Of a stretch of DNA of 16,461 nt, positions 1 to 7,648 are shown piece by piece. Every line of letters begins with the position of its first letter. Position 1 is the first letter of the stretch. Under the pieces are notes generated by a model that searched no databases, was not told where the DNA came from, and saw only the letters and a list, made by a program, of their open reading frames with translations. Origin of the DNA: an uncultured Treponema sp. (lineage in GTDB: Bacteria; Spirochaetota; Spirochaetia; Treponematales; Treponemataceae); assembly GCA_937891125.1 (NCBI GenBank), contig CALAEZ010000250.1, forward strand, positions 1-16,461, written 5' to 3'. Position numbers and translations under genes: made by a program.

Positions 1-1516
1 CGTCCTGCACCATCTTGTAGCCCTTGATGATGTATGACTGGTTGTGGCAGGCAACAAGGTCAGCCTGGTTGATGTAGTAGGGGCTGCGGATCGGTTTGTC
101 GCCGAAGCGCAGGTGGCTGATTGTGATACCGCCAGTCTTCTTTGAGTCGTACTGGAAGTATGCCTGGATGTATTTGTCAGTGTGGTCACCGATAATCTTG
201 GTAGAGTCTTTGTTTGCACCGACAGTACCGTCGCCGCCAATACCCCAGAATTTGCACTCGATGGTGCCTTCTGCAGAAGTAATGGGAGCCGGTTTGACTT
301 CCGGCAGGGACAGGTTGGTAACATCGTCCACGATGCCCACAGTAAAGCGGCTCTTGGGCTCTGCTTTCTCCAGTTCCTTGTAGATAGCGAATACGCTTGA
401 CGGCGGTGTGTCTTTTGAACCCAGGCCGTAGCGTCCGCCAACGAGCGTAATGTCGTTCAGGCCGGCTTCGCGCAATGTTGTTGCAACGTCCAGGAAGAGG
501 GGCTCGCCCAAAGAACCCGGTTCCTTGGTGCGGTCAAGAACTGCCAGCTTTTTGACGGTCTTGGGAAGCACGTTAAGGAAGGCTTCTTTGACCCAGGGGC
601 GGTAGAGGTGAATCTTGATAAGACCGACTTTCTCGCCTTTCTTTGACAGGTAGTCGATGACTTCTTCTGCAACATCGCAGATTGAGCCCATAGCGACGAT
701 TACGCGGTCTGCGTCCGGAGCGCCATAGTAGTCCATCAGTTTGTAGTTGGTGCCCAGCTTCTTGTTCACCATGTCCAGGTACTTCTGTACTACTTTCGGC
801 AGATTGTCGTATGTTGAGTTACAAGCTTCGCGGTGCTGGAAGAAAACGTCGCCGTTTTCGTGGGAGCCGCGCATTGCCGGGTGCTCAGGGTTCAGGGCGT
901 GGTCACGGAATGCTTTTACAGCGTCCATGTTGACCATGTCTTTCAGGTCTGCATAGTCCCAAAGCTCGATTTTCTGGATTTCGTGTGACGTGCGGAAGCC
1001 GTCGAAGAAGTTGATGAACGGAACGTGGCCTTCCAGGGCGGACAGGTGGGCAACCGGAGCCAAGTCCATGATTTCCTGCGGGTTTGACTCTGCCCACATT
1101 GCAAAGCCAGTCTGGCGGCAGGCGTACACGTCGGAGTGGTCGCCAAAGATGTTCAATGACTGGGTAGCAACGGTACGTGCTGAAACATGGAAGACCGTCG
1201 GAAGCTGTTCTGCGGCAATCTTGAACATGTTCGGAATCATAAGAAGCAGACCCTGTGACGCGGTAAATGTCGTTGTTAACGCGCCTGATGCAAGTGAGCC
1301 GTGTACTGTACCTGCAGCACCAGCTTCTGATTCCATTTCGATAACCTTCGGCTTTGTGCCAAAGATATTTTTCTGTCCATTTGCTGACCACTGGTCAACA
1401 AAGTCTGCCATCGGAGATGACGGCGTAATCGGATAAATACCAGCGACCTCGGTGAATGCATACGCTACGTGCGCTGCCGCCTGGTTTCCGTCCATTGACT
1501 GTTTCTTTCTGGACAT
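1..1516 (-). CDS. nifJ: Pyruvate:ferredoxin (flavodoxin) oxidoreductase, N-terminal part, cut by window edge
   Basis: This enzyme oxidatively decarboxylates pyruvate to acetyl-CoA and CO2 and passes electrons to ferredoxin or flavodoxin in the cytoplasm; it is central to anaerobic fermentation. The visible 505 residues hold the N-terminal pyruvate-binding domain, with YPITPSSPMA at residues 28-37. A transketolase-C-like domain begins near residue 262 (DADRVIVAMGS). The start of the gamma/EKR region is near residue 425 (GIGGDGTVGANK). Single-chain family members have roughly 1,170-1,200 residues, so about 57% is missing, including the [4Fe-4S] and thiamine diphosphate domains. The ATG at 1516 is preceded by a perfect AGGAGG at 1526-1521, four bases upstream. 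A weak -10-like TACAAT lies at 1549-1544 on the same strand, with no convincing -35. Identification is secure; the rest of the gene is outside the window. Confidence 0.97.
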   Translation of the reverse strand, partial: MSRKKQSMDGNQAAAHVAYAFTEVAGIYPITPSSPMADFVDQWSANGQKNIFGTKPKVIEMESEAGAAGTVHGSLASGALTTTFTASQGLLLMIPNMFKIAAEQLPTVFHVSARTVATQSLNIFGDHSDVYACRQTGFAMWAESNPQEIMDLAPVAHLSALEGHVPFINFFDGFRTSHEIQKIELWDYADLKDMVNMDAVKAFRDHALNPEHPAMRGSHENGDVFFQHREACNSTYDNLPKVVQKYLDMVNKKLGTNYKLMDYYGAPDADRVIVAMGSICDVAEEVIDYLSKKGEKVGLIKIHLYRPWVKEAFLNVLPKTVKKLAVLDRTKEPGSLGEPLFLDVATTLREAGLNDITLVGGRYGLGSKDTPPSSVFAIYKELEKAEPKSRFTVGIVDDVTNLSLPEVKPAPITSAEGTIECKFWGIGGDGTVGANKDSTKIIGDHTDKYIQAYFQYDSKKTGGITISHLRFGDKPIRSPYYINQADLVACHNQSYIIKGYKMVQD

Positions 1517-1642
1517 ACGTCCTCCTATAACTGTGGTAAGAAGATTGTATCTTAACTACATAGAATAAACTGATACAGTGTTTCTTTCAAGCAAAAGAAA
1601 GTGCATTTATTTGCACATTTCAGAACGGAAGCCAGCAGCAGC

Positions 1643-1676
1643 TGCCCATAACATTTTTTATGGGCATTTCTTTCTT
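1643..1676 (+). terminator. Hairpin with pyrimidine-rich tail in the nifJ/lipoprotein intergenic region
   Basis: TGCCCATAA (1643-1651) pairs with TTATGGGCA (1658-1666) around a six-base loop, CATTTT. On the + strand it is followed by a T-rich stretch (TTTCTTTCTTTTTTTTC). It looks like an intrinsic terminator for rightward transcription, although no rightward gene precedes it: it lies between two divergent genes. It could end antisense transcription from nifJ, act as a leader or attenuator for the lipoprotein gene, or be an operator. The structure is seen directly; the function is inferred. Confidence 0.4.
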
Positions 1677-1728
1677 TTTTTTCTCTTTCTTATAGCTGTT
1701 TTAGGAAAAATGCTCCATACTATACGGT

Positions 1729-3519
1729 ATGCATAAGACAAACGCTTTTTCAGCACGATTTTTTACGATGATTGCAGCAGGGCTTGTAGTAAGCGCGCTT
1801 TTAGGCTGCAGCAACGTTGCAAGCGCTTCATCAAGCTCAAGCAGTGATGGCAATAGCTCAGCTCAAACTACAAGCACGACGAGCGCAACAAAAACACAGA
1901 CTGCCACCTACAGCTCAAGCTCAAATCCCAATGTGATAAAGCTAGATTACACCACAAAAACGCTTACCATATCGGGTGTGCCGACAGGTGCAGAAATCTA
2001 CCTGGCAAAAACAAATCCAACAAGCACAAAGGTAGCTTCTACCTACTCCCGCTATATTACGTCTGCAAGCGGCATAAGCCTGAATAAGGCTACCAGCACC
2101 AGTTCGCCCAGTACGCCGTCAAGTTCTAGCTCATCGGGAGGAACCTCGCATCCGAACTGGCAGTGCTACCTGCCGCCAGAGCTGTCACTCAGCGAGGGAA
2201 GCGCACGTGCTGCTACGGCTACCACCGCCACGCAGATAGACGGCATCGTTGGCGACACAATGAGCATTTATATTGATACCGAGTCTACCTTGTCGACCGC
2301 ATATTACACGGCAAAAGACGCAACACTGCGCGCGGTTGGCACCTACTGCTACGTGTGGGTTATCGATGACTACTACAGCACTACGGCAAGCGGCGCAAAG
2401 GTAGATACAACCGTTGCAGAAAACGTTGCCACCCAGTTTGACGCTGTCTACCCCATGGTGCGAAACGTGTTTGGCGAAGAATCTGACGTTTTGCTTTATT
2501 ATGGCAGCAGCACTACCTATCCAATGTCCAGCTACAGCACAACCGGCACCAAGGTCAACATCGTGCTGTACGATATTGCTGCCGACTACAGCTCAGAATC
2601 TACCTCATCTACCGGCATTGCAGGCTATTTCTACAGCAAAGACTATTACTACAGCGGCTCCAACATTTCAAATAAGGGCAAGTATTTCTACGTTGACAGC
2701 GCCTATGCAAACGAAGACATCAACGACATTTATTCAACTTTGGCACATGAATTCCAGCACATGATTCACTTTGGCGTAAAATACATTGAACAAGGCATAT
2801 CGTCAGGCACGGGCTACAACGAAATGCTTTCCATGCTCTGTGAAGACATGATGGAAGCGTATTTTGAGGACACGCTCGACGGCTTTGACGAAGAAGCAAG
2901 CCCGATGAACCGCCTGCCCTGGTTCAATGCGCTCTACTACTATTCCGGTCTTGAATATCGGGAGGATTCAACCGCGTATGCGCTCTGCTCTTATGCGACA
3001 AACTATGCGTTCGGCGCATGGCTTCTGCGCAATTACGGCGGCATTCCACTTTTAGCAGCAATGTCCGCAAATGCTTACAAGGACACGGCCTCTATTGTCG
3101 CTGCCGTAAACAGCATAAACAGCACGTCGCTTACGATGACCGATCTGCTGCTTGCCTTTGCGCAGGCCTGCCTTTTTGAAGAAGCTGACAGCGGCTTTAA
3201 CATTTCTGTCGATGCGCTTACTTCCAGCTCAAGCTACTATTACAGCAGCGACAGCTCCACCTACGGCTACCCGCTTGAAGCAATCGACCTGTGGGATTTA
3301 GAGACGCTGCTTCCGTCAACAGCGGCGACGTACACTAATTCGTCATATTACAAATACGATGGGCCCGATTTACTGCATAGCAACGAGTACATTGAAGTGC
3401 GTCCGTACGGCATTCTGCTGCACGATTTAGGCACGACAACCGCCTCAACGGTAACGCTTACGCTGTCTACGAGCAGCTCTTCGTCGCTCAAAACTTACGT
3501 CTACATCTACAGCGACTAA
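1729..3519 (+). CDS. Lipoprotein zinc metallopeptidase, hyicolysin (M30)-like
   Basis: This is a probable exported, lipid-anchored neutral zinc protease. Residues 1-27 form a lipoprotein signal: a hydrophobic stretch at about 11-26 ending in the lipobox LLGC with Cys27. A Ser/Thr-rich linker (about 30-65) follows, and a second Ser/Pro-rich stretch lies near residue 120. The catalytic motif is HEFQH at residues 340-344. NEMLS at 364-368 offers Glu365 as third zinc ligand 21 residues downstream, the gluzincin arrangement. HEFQHMI and the surrounding residues recall family M30 (hyicolysin), but I cannot run a profile. The total of 596 residues is compatible with a secreted protease. There is no Shine-Dalgarno sequence before the ATG: the nearest purine stretch (TAGGAAAAA) is over 15 bases away. 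A -10-like TACTAT lies at 1718-1723, so transcription may begin at or next to the start codon. The gene may digest host or feed protein; the substrate is unknown. Confidence 0.7.
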   Translation: MHKTNAFSARFFTMIAAGLVVSALLGCSNVASASSSSSSDGNSSAQTTSTTSATKTQTATYSSSSNPNVIKLDYTTKTLTISGVPTGAEIYLAKTNPTSTKVASTYSRYITSASGISLNKATSTSSPSTPSSSSSSGGTSHPNWQCYLPPELSLSEGSARAATATTATQIDGIVGDTMSIYIDTESTLSTAYYTAKDATLRAVGTYCYVWVIDDYYSTTASGAKVDTTVAENVATQFDAVYPMVRNVFGEESDVLLYYGSSTTYPMSSYSTTGTKVNIVLYDIAADYSSESTSSTGIAGYFYSKDYYYSGSNISNKGKYFYVDSAYANEDINDIYSTLAHEFQHMIHFGVKYIEQGISSGTGYNEMLSMLCEDMMEAYFEDTLDGFDEEASPMNRLPWFNALYYYSGLEYREDSTAYALCSYATNYAFGAWLLRNYGGIPLLAAMSANAYKDTASIVAAVNSINSTSLTMTDLLLAFAQACLFEEADSGFNISVDALTSSSSYYYSSDSSTYGYPLEAIDLWDLETLLPSTAATYTNSSYYKYDGPDLLHSNEYIEVRPYGILLHDLGTTTASTVTLTLSTSSSSSLKTYVYIYSD

Positions 3520-3569
3520 TTTTGCGCGGCGCTTTTTCTTGCCACATTTTCTTGCCTGTTCGCTTTTTC

Positions 3570-3598
3570 TTGCGCGGGCGGTAAAGTCGCCTTATAAT
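3570..3598 (+). promoter_or_regulatory. Sigma-70-type promoter, apparently giving a leaderless pectinesterase mRNA
   Basis: TTGCGC (3570-3575) and a perfect TATAAT (3593-3598) are separated by 17 bases. The ATG at 3605 begins six bases after the -10 box, where transcription would be expected to start, and no Shine-Dalgarno sequence fits. This supports the ATG at 3605 over the TTG at 3539, which lies upstream of the promoter. The boxes are seen directly; leaderless initiation is inferred. Confidence 0.65.
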
Positions 3599-3604
3599 GG
3601 GCGT

Positions 3605-4621
3605 ATGCTTGAAATATCAGTAACGCCCAAATCTGCCATGGCGATTGGCAGCGCATTTAAGAAAATCAGCGAGATGGTAAAAACAGGCTCGCTTTCTGCC
3701 GAATCGCCCATACACATTACCCTTGCTGCTGGCCGCTATCAGGAAATTCTGTCATACAATCTGGCAAATCCGCTCATCATGGAAGCCGCGCAAGGCGTGC
3801 GTGTAGAAGACTGCATGGTAAGTGCCGAAAATTGCGAGGCATTTCATAAAGACACTGAAAATCGCGCTGTATTCGTCATCGGCATGGCGGCGACAAACGT
3901 AACCTTGCGCGGCTTTACGATTGAAAACACGCACGTAAAGACTGCTGACGATGCGGCGCTCGGAAACCAGGCAGAAGCGCTCTGCTGGCACAACCAGAAG
4001 GGCGTGCTGCTTGCAGAAAACATGCGCTTTATCAGCCGACAGGACACGGTGCATGTAAAGGGCGTAAGCTGGTTCAAGAATTGCTACGTAACAGGCGATG
4101 TTGACTTTATCTGGGGCTACTGCGACGTAAGCCTGTGGGAAAAATGCCACATTCATACGCGTGCTGACAACCGCGAAGGCGTGCGGGACGCCTACGTTTT
4201 GCAAAGCCGCGCCTTAAACGGCAAGCCAGGCTTTGTTTTTACCGACTGCTCGTTCACGGCAGACAAGCGCGCCAGTGGCTCGCACATTTACATCGCCCGC
4301 TCTTCGGGCACTGGCGCCTACAACAGCCCCGACCGCTGGGACAGCGTTGCGCTCATTACCTGCACGGTAAGCGCCGAATACGACAGCGCACTGTGGACAG
4401 ACGAAAACGGCACGCGCGCCGTCTATCCGCCAACAGGAACCGCGCTGACCGGCTGGCGCGAGTACGGCACTAAAACGCCAAGCGAGCAGGGACATTTAGT
4501 TGCGGCAGATACGACAAAACGCTCGCCGCACGGCTACGTTATGGCAAACAAAGAGTACTTTGCCCACTACGCAAATTCTGCGCTCATTTTAGGTGCATAT
4601 TCGTCAAAGTACAAAAACTAA
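3605..4621 (+). CDS. Pectinesterase (carbohydrate esterase family 8), cytosolic type
   Basis: The enzyme removes methyl esters from pectin (polygalacturonate methyl ester) and releases methanol. The 338-residue product has a right-handed beta-helix type sequence with the family landmarks: GRYQE near residue 44, QAEAL with Gln122, QDT with Asp147 (expected acid), DFIWG with Asp167 (expected nucleophile) and IARSS with Arg232. Spacings match those in plant and bacterial enzymes, where the last motif is usually LGRPW; here the Trp is replaced. No signal peptide is seen from the chosen start, so it probably acts inside the cell on imported oligogalacturonides. The preceding TATAAT places transcription initiation at the start codon. 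An in-frame TTG at 3539 would add 22 residues but lacks a ribosome binding site. The GH28 gene follows about 75 bases downstream, and the two form a functional pair. Confidence 0.88.
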   Translation: MLEISVTPKSAMAIGSAFKKISEMVKTGSLSAESPIHITLAAGRYQEILSYNLANPLIMEAAQGVRVEDCMVSAENCEAFHKDTENRAVFVIGMAATNVTLRGFTIENTHVKTADDAALGNQAEALCWHNQKGVLLAENMRFISRQDTVHVKGVSWFKNCYVTGDVDFIWGYCDVSLWEKCHIHTRADNREGVRDAYVLQSRALNGKPGFVFTDCSFTADKRASGSHIYIARSSGTGAYNSPDRWDSVALITCTVSAEYDSALWTDENGTRAVYPPTGTALTGWREYGTKTPSEQGHLVAADTTKRSPHGYVMANKEYFAHYANSALILGAYSSKYKN

Positions 4622-4660
4622 CAGCTTTACTTTCTTGTTTCCGCCCTCGTTATGTTTCAT

Positions 4661-4680
4661 TATAGCTCTAGCAAGCTATA
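4661..4680. promoter_or_regulatory. Inverted repeat TATAGCT-N6-AGCTATA before the GH28 gene
   Basis: A perfect 7-base inverted repeat with a six-base spacer (CTAGCA) lies directly upstream of the ribosome binding site of the GH28 gene. It may be an operator or a small 5' hairpin, and the right arm also resembles a -10 box (TATAGT at 4678-4683). The repeat is seen directly; its role is not known. Confidence 0.4.
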
Positions 4681-4683
4681 GTG

Positions 4684-4688
4684 AGGTG
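4684..4688 (+). promoter_or_regulatory. Ribosome binding site AGGTG deciding the GH28 start
   Basis: AGGTG (inside GTGAGGTG) lies seven bases before the ATG at 4696. The alternative GTG at 4681 overlaps this site and has no Shine-Dalgarno sequence of its own, so the ATG is preferred. Confidence 0.65.
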
Positions 4689-4695
4689 TACCGGA

Positions 4696-6048
4696 ATGAA
4701 AAATGTCTTTCTCGCAGATTTTGGCGGCAAAAACGATGGCGTATTTGACAACACAGACGCATTTTCACGTGCATTTGCCGCGTTGGCACAAAACGGCGGC
4801 GGCACACTCACCGTTGGCGCTGGTAGCTGGAGAACAGGCGCCATCACCCTGCTGAGCAACACAACACTGGTGCTTGAAGAAGGCGCCGAGCTTTCGTTTA
4901 TCCCCGAGCCAGAACGTTACACGCCGGTCTACACGCGCTGGGAAGGCGTGGAATGTTACGCCATGCATCCGCTCATCTATGCTGACAGCCAGAAAAACGT
5001 AACAATCACGGGAAAAGGCACGGTAAACGGCAACGGCGCCATATGGTGGAAGCTGCGTGCACAAAAGCGTGCGTCACAGACTGCGCCTAAAGAACCGTAC
5101 GAGCTTACCCTTGCACAGCTAAATCCTGACTACAAAAACCAGCCCGGCGGTGGCGGCGGTCGCGAAATACAGTTTTTGCGTCCGTGCTTTATCGAATGCA
5201 TCAACTGCGAAAACGTCACGGTAGAAGGAATTACGGTAAAGGACAGCCCCTTCTGGACGATTCATCCGCTGTATTCAAAAAACGTGCTCTTAAAACATCT
5301 GCAGGTAGAAAACCCCAAGGATGCGCCAAACACCGACGGCATTGACATTGACTCCTGCGAAGATGTGCAGGTGGTCGGCTGCTCGGTCAGCGTCGGCGAC
5401 GACGGCATCTGCATAAAAAGCGGAAGCGGCGCCGACGGCATTCGCGTAAACAAGCCCACGCGCAATGTAGAAATCCGCGACTGCACGGTACATTCAGCGC
5501 ACGGCGGCATTGTTATCGGAAGCGAAACGGCCGCGCCTATTAGCCACATTGTTGCTGAAAACTGCAACCTTTCTGGCACTGACCGCGGTATCCGCATAAA
5601 AAGTCGGCGCGGGCGCGGCGGCGACATTTTTGACATACAGCTTAAGAATCTTACTATGGCAGATACACTCTGTCCGATTGCCATTAACATGTATTACAAA
5701 TGCGGCGAAAAAGACCCGACTAATCCCCTGTTCTCACTTGAAAAGCTACCCGTAACTGCGGAAACGCCGCACATTCACGACATTACCGTCAGCGGCATTC
5801 AGGCAACTAGCTGCAAGGCAAGCGCCGGCTTTATCGTGGGGCTGCCAGAAAGCCCGATAACCGGCCTTACCGTGAGCGACTGCTGCATACGCACGGACGA
5901 AGAAAGCCCCGAAAGCCCCATGAACAGCGACATGTTTTTTGGTCTTCCCGAAGTACGCGTAAAGAGCTTCCGCGTGCGGAATACGCCGGACGCACGGTTT
6001 GAAAACGTGCGCATTATCGGGCCAAAAGAAGCGTTTATTTACGAGTAG
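4696..6048 (+). CDS. Polygalacturonase-type glycoside hydrolase family 28, cytosolic
   Basis: The enzyme hydrolyses alpha-1,4-galacturonosidic links in polygalacturonate or oligogalacturonides by inversion. The 450-residue product starts with a typical GH28 N-terminus (ADFGGKNDGVFDNTDAF). It carries all four family motifs: NTD at 212-214 with Asp214, DD at 235-236, the HG of the GHG motif at 269-270 (His269; sequence AHGG) and RIK at 300-302. The three Asp residues and the Arg/Lys are the known catalytic and subsite residues. There is no signal peptide, which for this family suggests an intracellular exo-type enzyme acting on short oligomers, though the mode cannot be read from sequence. The ATG at 4696 has AGGTG seven bases upstream. 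The gene lies 74 bases after the pectinesterase on the same strand and probably completes its pathway. Confidence 0.92.
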   Translation: MKNVFLADFGGKNDGVFDNTDAFSRAFAALAQNGGGTLTVGAGSWRTGAITLLSNTTLVLEEGAELSFIPEPERYTPVYTRWEGVECYAMHPLIYADSQKNVTITGKGTVNGNGAIWWKLRAQKRASQTAPKEPYELTLAQLNPDYKNQPGGGGGREIQFLRPCFIECINCENVTVEGITVKDSPFWTIHPLYSKNVLLKHLQVENPKDAPNTDGIDIDSCEDVQVVGCSVSVGDDGICIKSGSGADGIRVNKPTRNVEIRDCTVHSAHGGIVIGSETAAPISHIVAENCNLSGTDRGIRIKSRRGRGGDIFDIQLKNLTMADTLCPIAINMYYKCGEKDPTNPLFSLEKLPVTAETPHIHDITVSGIQATSCKASAGFIVGLPESPITGLTVSDCCIRTDEESPESPMNSDMFFGLPEVRVKSFRVRNTPDARFENVRIIGPKEAFIYE

Positions 6049-6140
6049 CGCTTGCCTTTTGCGCATGTAGCAGCTTCCGCGAGTCAACAGCTTTCCGCGC
6101 TGGCTTTACGGAAACGCAGAATCATATTAAAATCACTGTC

Positions 6141-6881
6141 ATGGCAGAGCTTGAAGAAGATTTGCACATTGATATTGATCTCGACGTAGAGCACGCAATT
6201 TTTGAAGCGCTCAGAGAAACAATTGGGTCAAGCATATCTGCACAATGGGACAAAAGAAGCCCTCTTTCTAAAGAAACCATTCTGAAAAATTTTCTTGTCT
6301 ACAACATGGACAAAATGGAAGAAGAATGTTTCTGCACGCAGGGCGCTGACGGCAAGGTATACGCGTGCGGTAGCTGGCTTCTTCGACCAGTGCGGTACAA
6401 CGACAAGATGATACCTATGATGGATTACATCATTATTTCGCTTGCACGGCGTAAAATAAATACTGACAAGCTTATTTTCTGTCCTGGCGTTTCGGGCATT
6501 GAAATGCGTAAAAAGCTTTGGAAAGAAAGCGACCCGTTTAATTCATCATACAATGTGCCAAGAAGCGGAAAAGATTCCTTTGGGCAAAAGCGCATTACTC
6601 CGCAAATGGGCGCAGGTGGCCCGCCACTGGGTGTTGCAGGTGCTGGAGGACCGCCGCTAGGCATGGGATTTGGCCCGCCACTAGGCGTTAGGGGAGCTGG
6701 CGGTCCACCCTCTGGCGTTATGGGTGCGGGAAGTCCACCACTTGGTATGGGTATGCCACCACAAGGAATGCCAATTTCTGCTAGTGCCTACGCTACAAAC
6801 AACGGCGCTACAGATGCCGAACTTGAAGAGCTTGAAGAACTAGAAGAGCTCGATGAACTGGAGCCGTTAGAAGAGCTGTAG
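6141..6881 (+). CDS. Unrecognised protein with GPPLG repeats and Glu/Leu-rich acidic tail
   Basis: I do not recognise this 246-residue protein. Residues 1-150 look like a compact globular domain (Trp, Cys and mixed hydrophobics; an acidic N-terminus MAELEEDLHIDIDLD). Residues 157-209 hold about five imperfect repeats of the form GAGGPPLGV/M, including one short unit, FGPPLGV, and one GAGSPPLG unit. Residues 225-246 are almost only Glu, Leu and Asp (ELEELEELEELDEL), which could form an acidic helix. There is no signal peptide or membrane segment. Repeat units differ at synonymous positions, so they are not a recent duplication. No Shine-Dalgarno sequence precedes the ATG; a -10-like TATTAA at 6125-6130 sits ten bases upstream, suggesting a very short or absent leader. 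The gene is 92 bases after GH28, and I see no functional link to it. A scaffold or binding role is possible but unproven. Confidence 0.8.
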   Translation: MAELEEDLHIDIDLDVEHAIFEALRETIGSSISAQWDKRSPLSKETILKNFLVYNMDKMEEECFCTQGADGKVYACGSWLLRPVRYNDKMIPMMDYIIISLARRKINTDKLIFCPGVSGIEMRKKLWKESDPFNSSYNVPRSGKDSFGQKRITPQMGAGGPPLGVAGAGGPPLGMGFGPPLGVRGAGGPPSGVMGAGSPPLGMGMPPQGMPISASAYATNNGATDAELEELEELEELDELEPLEEL

Positions 6882-6930
6882 CTGCGCCGTCCACACGCAC
6901 GGTCAGACAGCGCCCGCATACAACCGGACG

Positions 6931-7644
6931 TTACCGGCGCTCTACGCTGCCGTCGGCGTGCGCAATGAATACTGTTGGACGCAGGCGCGTAAAAAAGCCA
7001 ACCTCTACCACGCCCGGAATCTGCTTTAGCTCACTTTCCATGCGTGCTGGGTCAACAGGCGCTTTCCACGTACAGTCTAAAATCTGATTTCCGTTGTCAG
7101 TAATAACCGGACCGCACTTGCGCACGCCTTCGCGAAGGGTGCAGGTGGCGCCTGTTTTTTCGAGCGCCTGCTGTATGCTCAAGCGCGCTTCTGCAATAAT
7201 TTCTACTGGCAGCGCAAAGCCCGTGCCCATTGTAGCTACCGCTTTGCTTTCATCAGCAACAATGACAAAGCGCGCGCTGTTGTAGGCGATAATTTTTTCA
7301 CGAAGCAGCGCGGCGCCACCGCCTTTTATCAGATTGCAGTCGGGGTCAACCTCGTCGGCGCCATCAATCGCTAAATCAAGCTTGCCTCCAATTTCGCGGT
7401 CATTCAGGCTGTACACGGGGATTCCCCAGTCCTGGCAGCAGTTTGCCGTCTGAAAGCTCGTCGGCACGGCTTTTATGTCGGTAAGCGTACCGTCGGCAAT
7501 GCGCTCTGCAATGCGTTTAACGGCAGGAAGCGCCGTGCTTCCTGTTCCCAATCCAAGCTTCATACCAGAAGCTATGGCGCCTTCTGCAATAAGCGTATCG
7601 ACAGCGGTTGTCGCTGCAAGCGTTTTCTGTTCACTCTGATTCAT
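6931..7644 (-). CDS. rpiA: Ribose-5-phosphate isomerase A
   Basis: The enzyme interconverts ribose 5-phosphate and ribulose 5-phosphate in the cytosolic pentose phosphate pathway. The 237-residue length is normal for RpiA. Motifs are GLGTGST at residues 31-37 (phosphate binding), DGADE at 94-98 (catalytic acids) and KGGGAALLREK at 107-117 (Lys/Glu of the active site). The ATG at 7644 is preceded by GAGGT on the same strand, overlapping the end of aroDE. Only four bases separate the aroDE stop from this start, so the two are co-transcribed and probably translationally coupled. RpiA supplies the pentose phosphate pool, which includes the erythrose 4-phosphate precursor of the shikimate pathway; that is a plausible metabolic link to aroDE. 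It converges with the unrecognised gene across a 49-base gap. Confidence 0.97.
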   Translation of the reverse strand: MNQSEQKTLAATTAVDTLIAEGAIASGMKLGLGTGSTALPAVKRIAERIADGTLTDIKAVPTSFQTANCCQDWGIPVYSLNDREIGGKLDLAIDGADEVDPDCNLIKGGGAALLREKIIAYNSARFVIVADESKAVATMGTGFALPVEIIAEARLSIQQALEKTGATCTLREGVRKCGPVITDNGNQILDCTWKAPVDPARMESELKQIPGVVEVGFFTRLRPTVFIAHADGSVERR

Positions 7645-7648
7645 ATTT

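Noticed and set aside
903..1436. Long open frames on both strands overlapping nifJ
   Set aside because: They lie in other frames of a clearly conserved PFOR coding sequence, and their translations show no recognisable family features.
2414..2764. 116-codon frame inside the lipoprotein protease gene
   Set aside because: It is in another frame of the protease, spans its zinc-binding motif region, and its translation is low-complexity Thr/Ser/Ala.
3534..3573. Three copies of TTTTCTTGC (3534, 3547, 3565) before the pectinesterase
   Set aside because: The copies are short, unevenly spaced (13 and 18 bases) and T-rich, so they are not a CRISPR or clear operator array; chance is likely.
3539..3604. 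Upstream extension of the pectinesterase from TTG 3539
   Set aside because: There is no ribosome binding site, and the TATAAT promoter at 3593-3598 lies inside the extension.
4681..4695. GTG start for the GH28 gene
   Set aside because: The GTG overlaps the ribosome binding site serving the ATG at 4696, and the family N-terminus begins right after that ATG.
6076..6115. Repeated CTTCCGCG/CTTTCCGCG and a TTTCCG/CGGAAA pair after the GH28 gene
   Set aside because: The stem is six bases with an 11-base loop and no T tail; too weak to call a terminator.
6882..6941. AGCGCC/GGCGCT inverted repeat between the convergent genes as a bidirectional terminator
   Set aside because: The arms are only six bases, 21 bases apart, one arm is inside rpiA, and no T tract follows on either strand.
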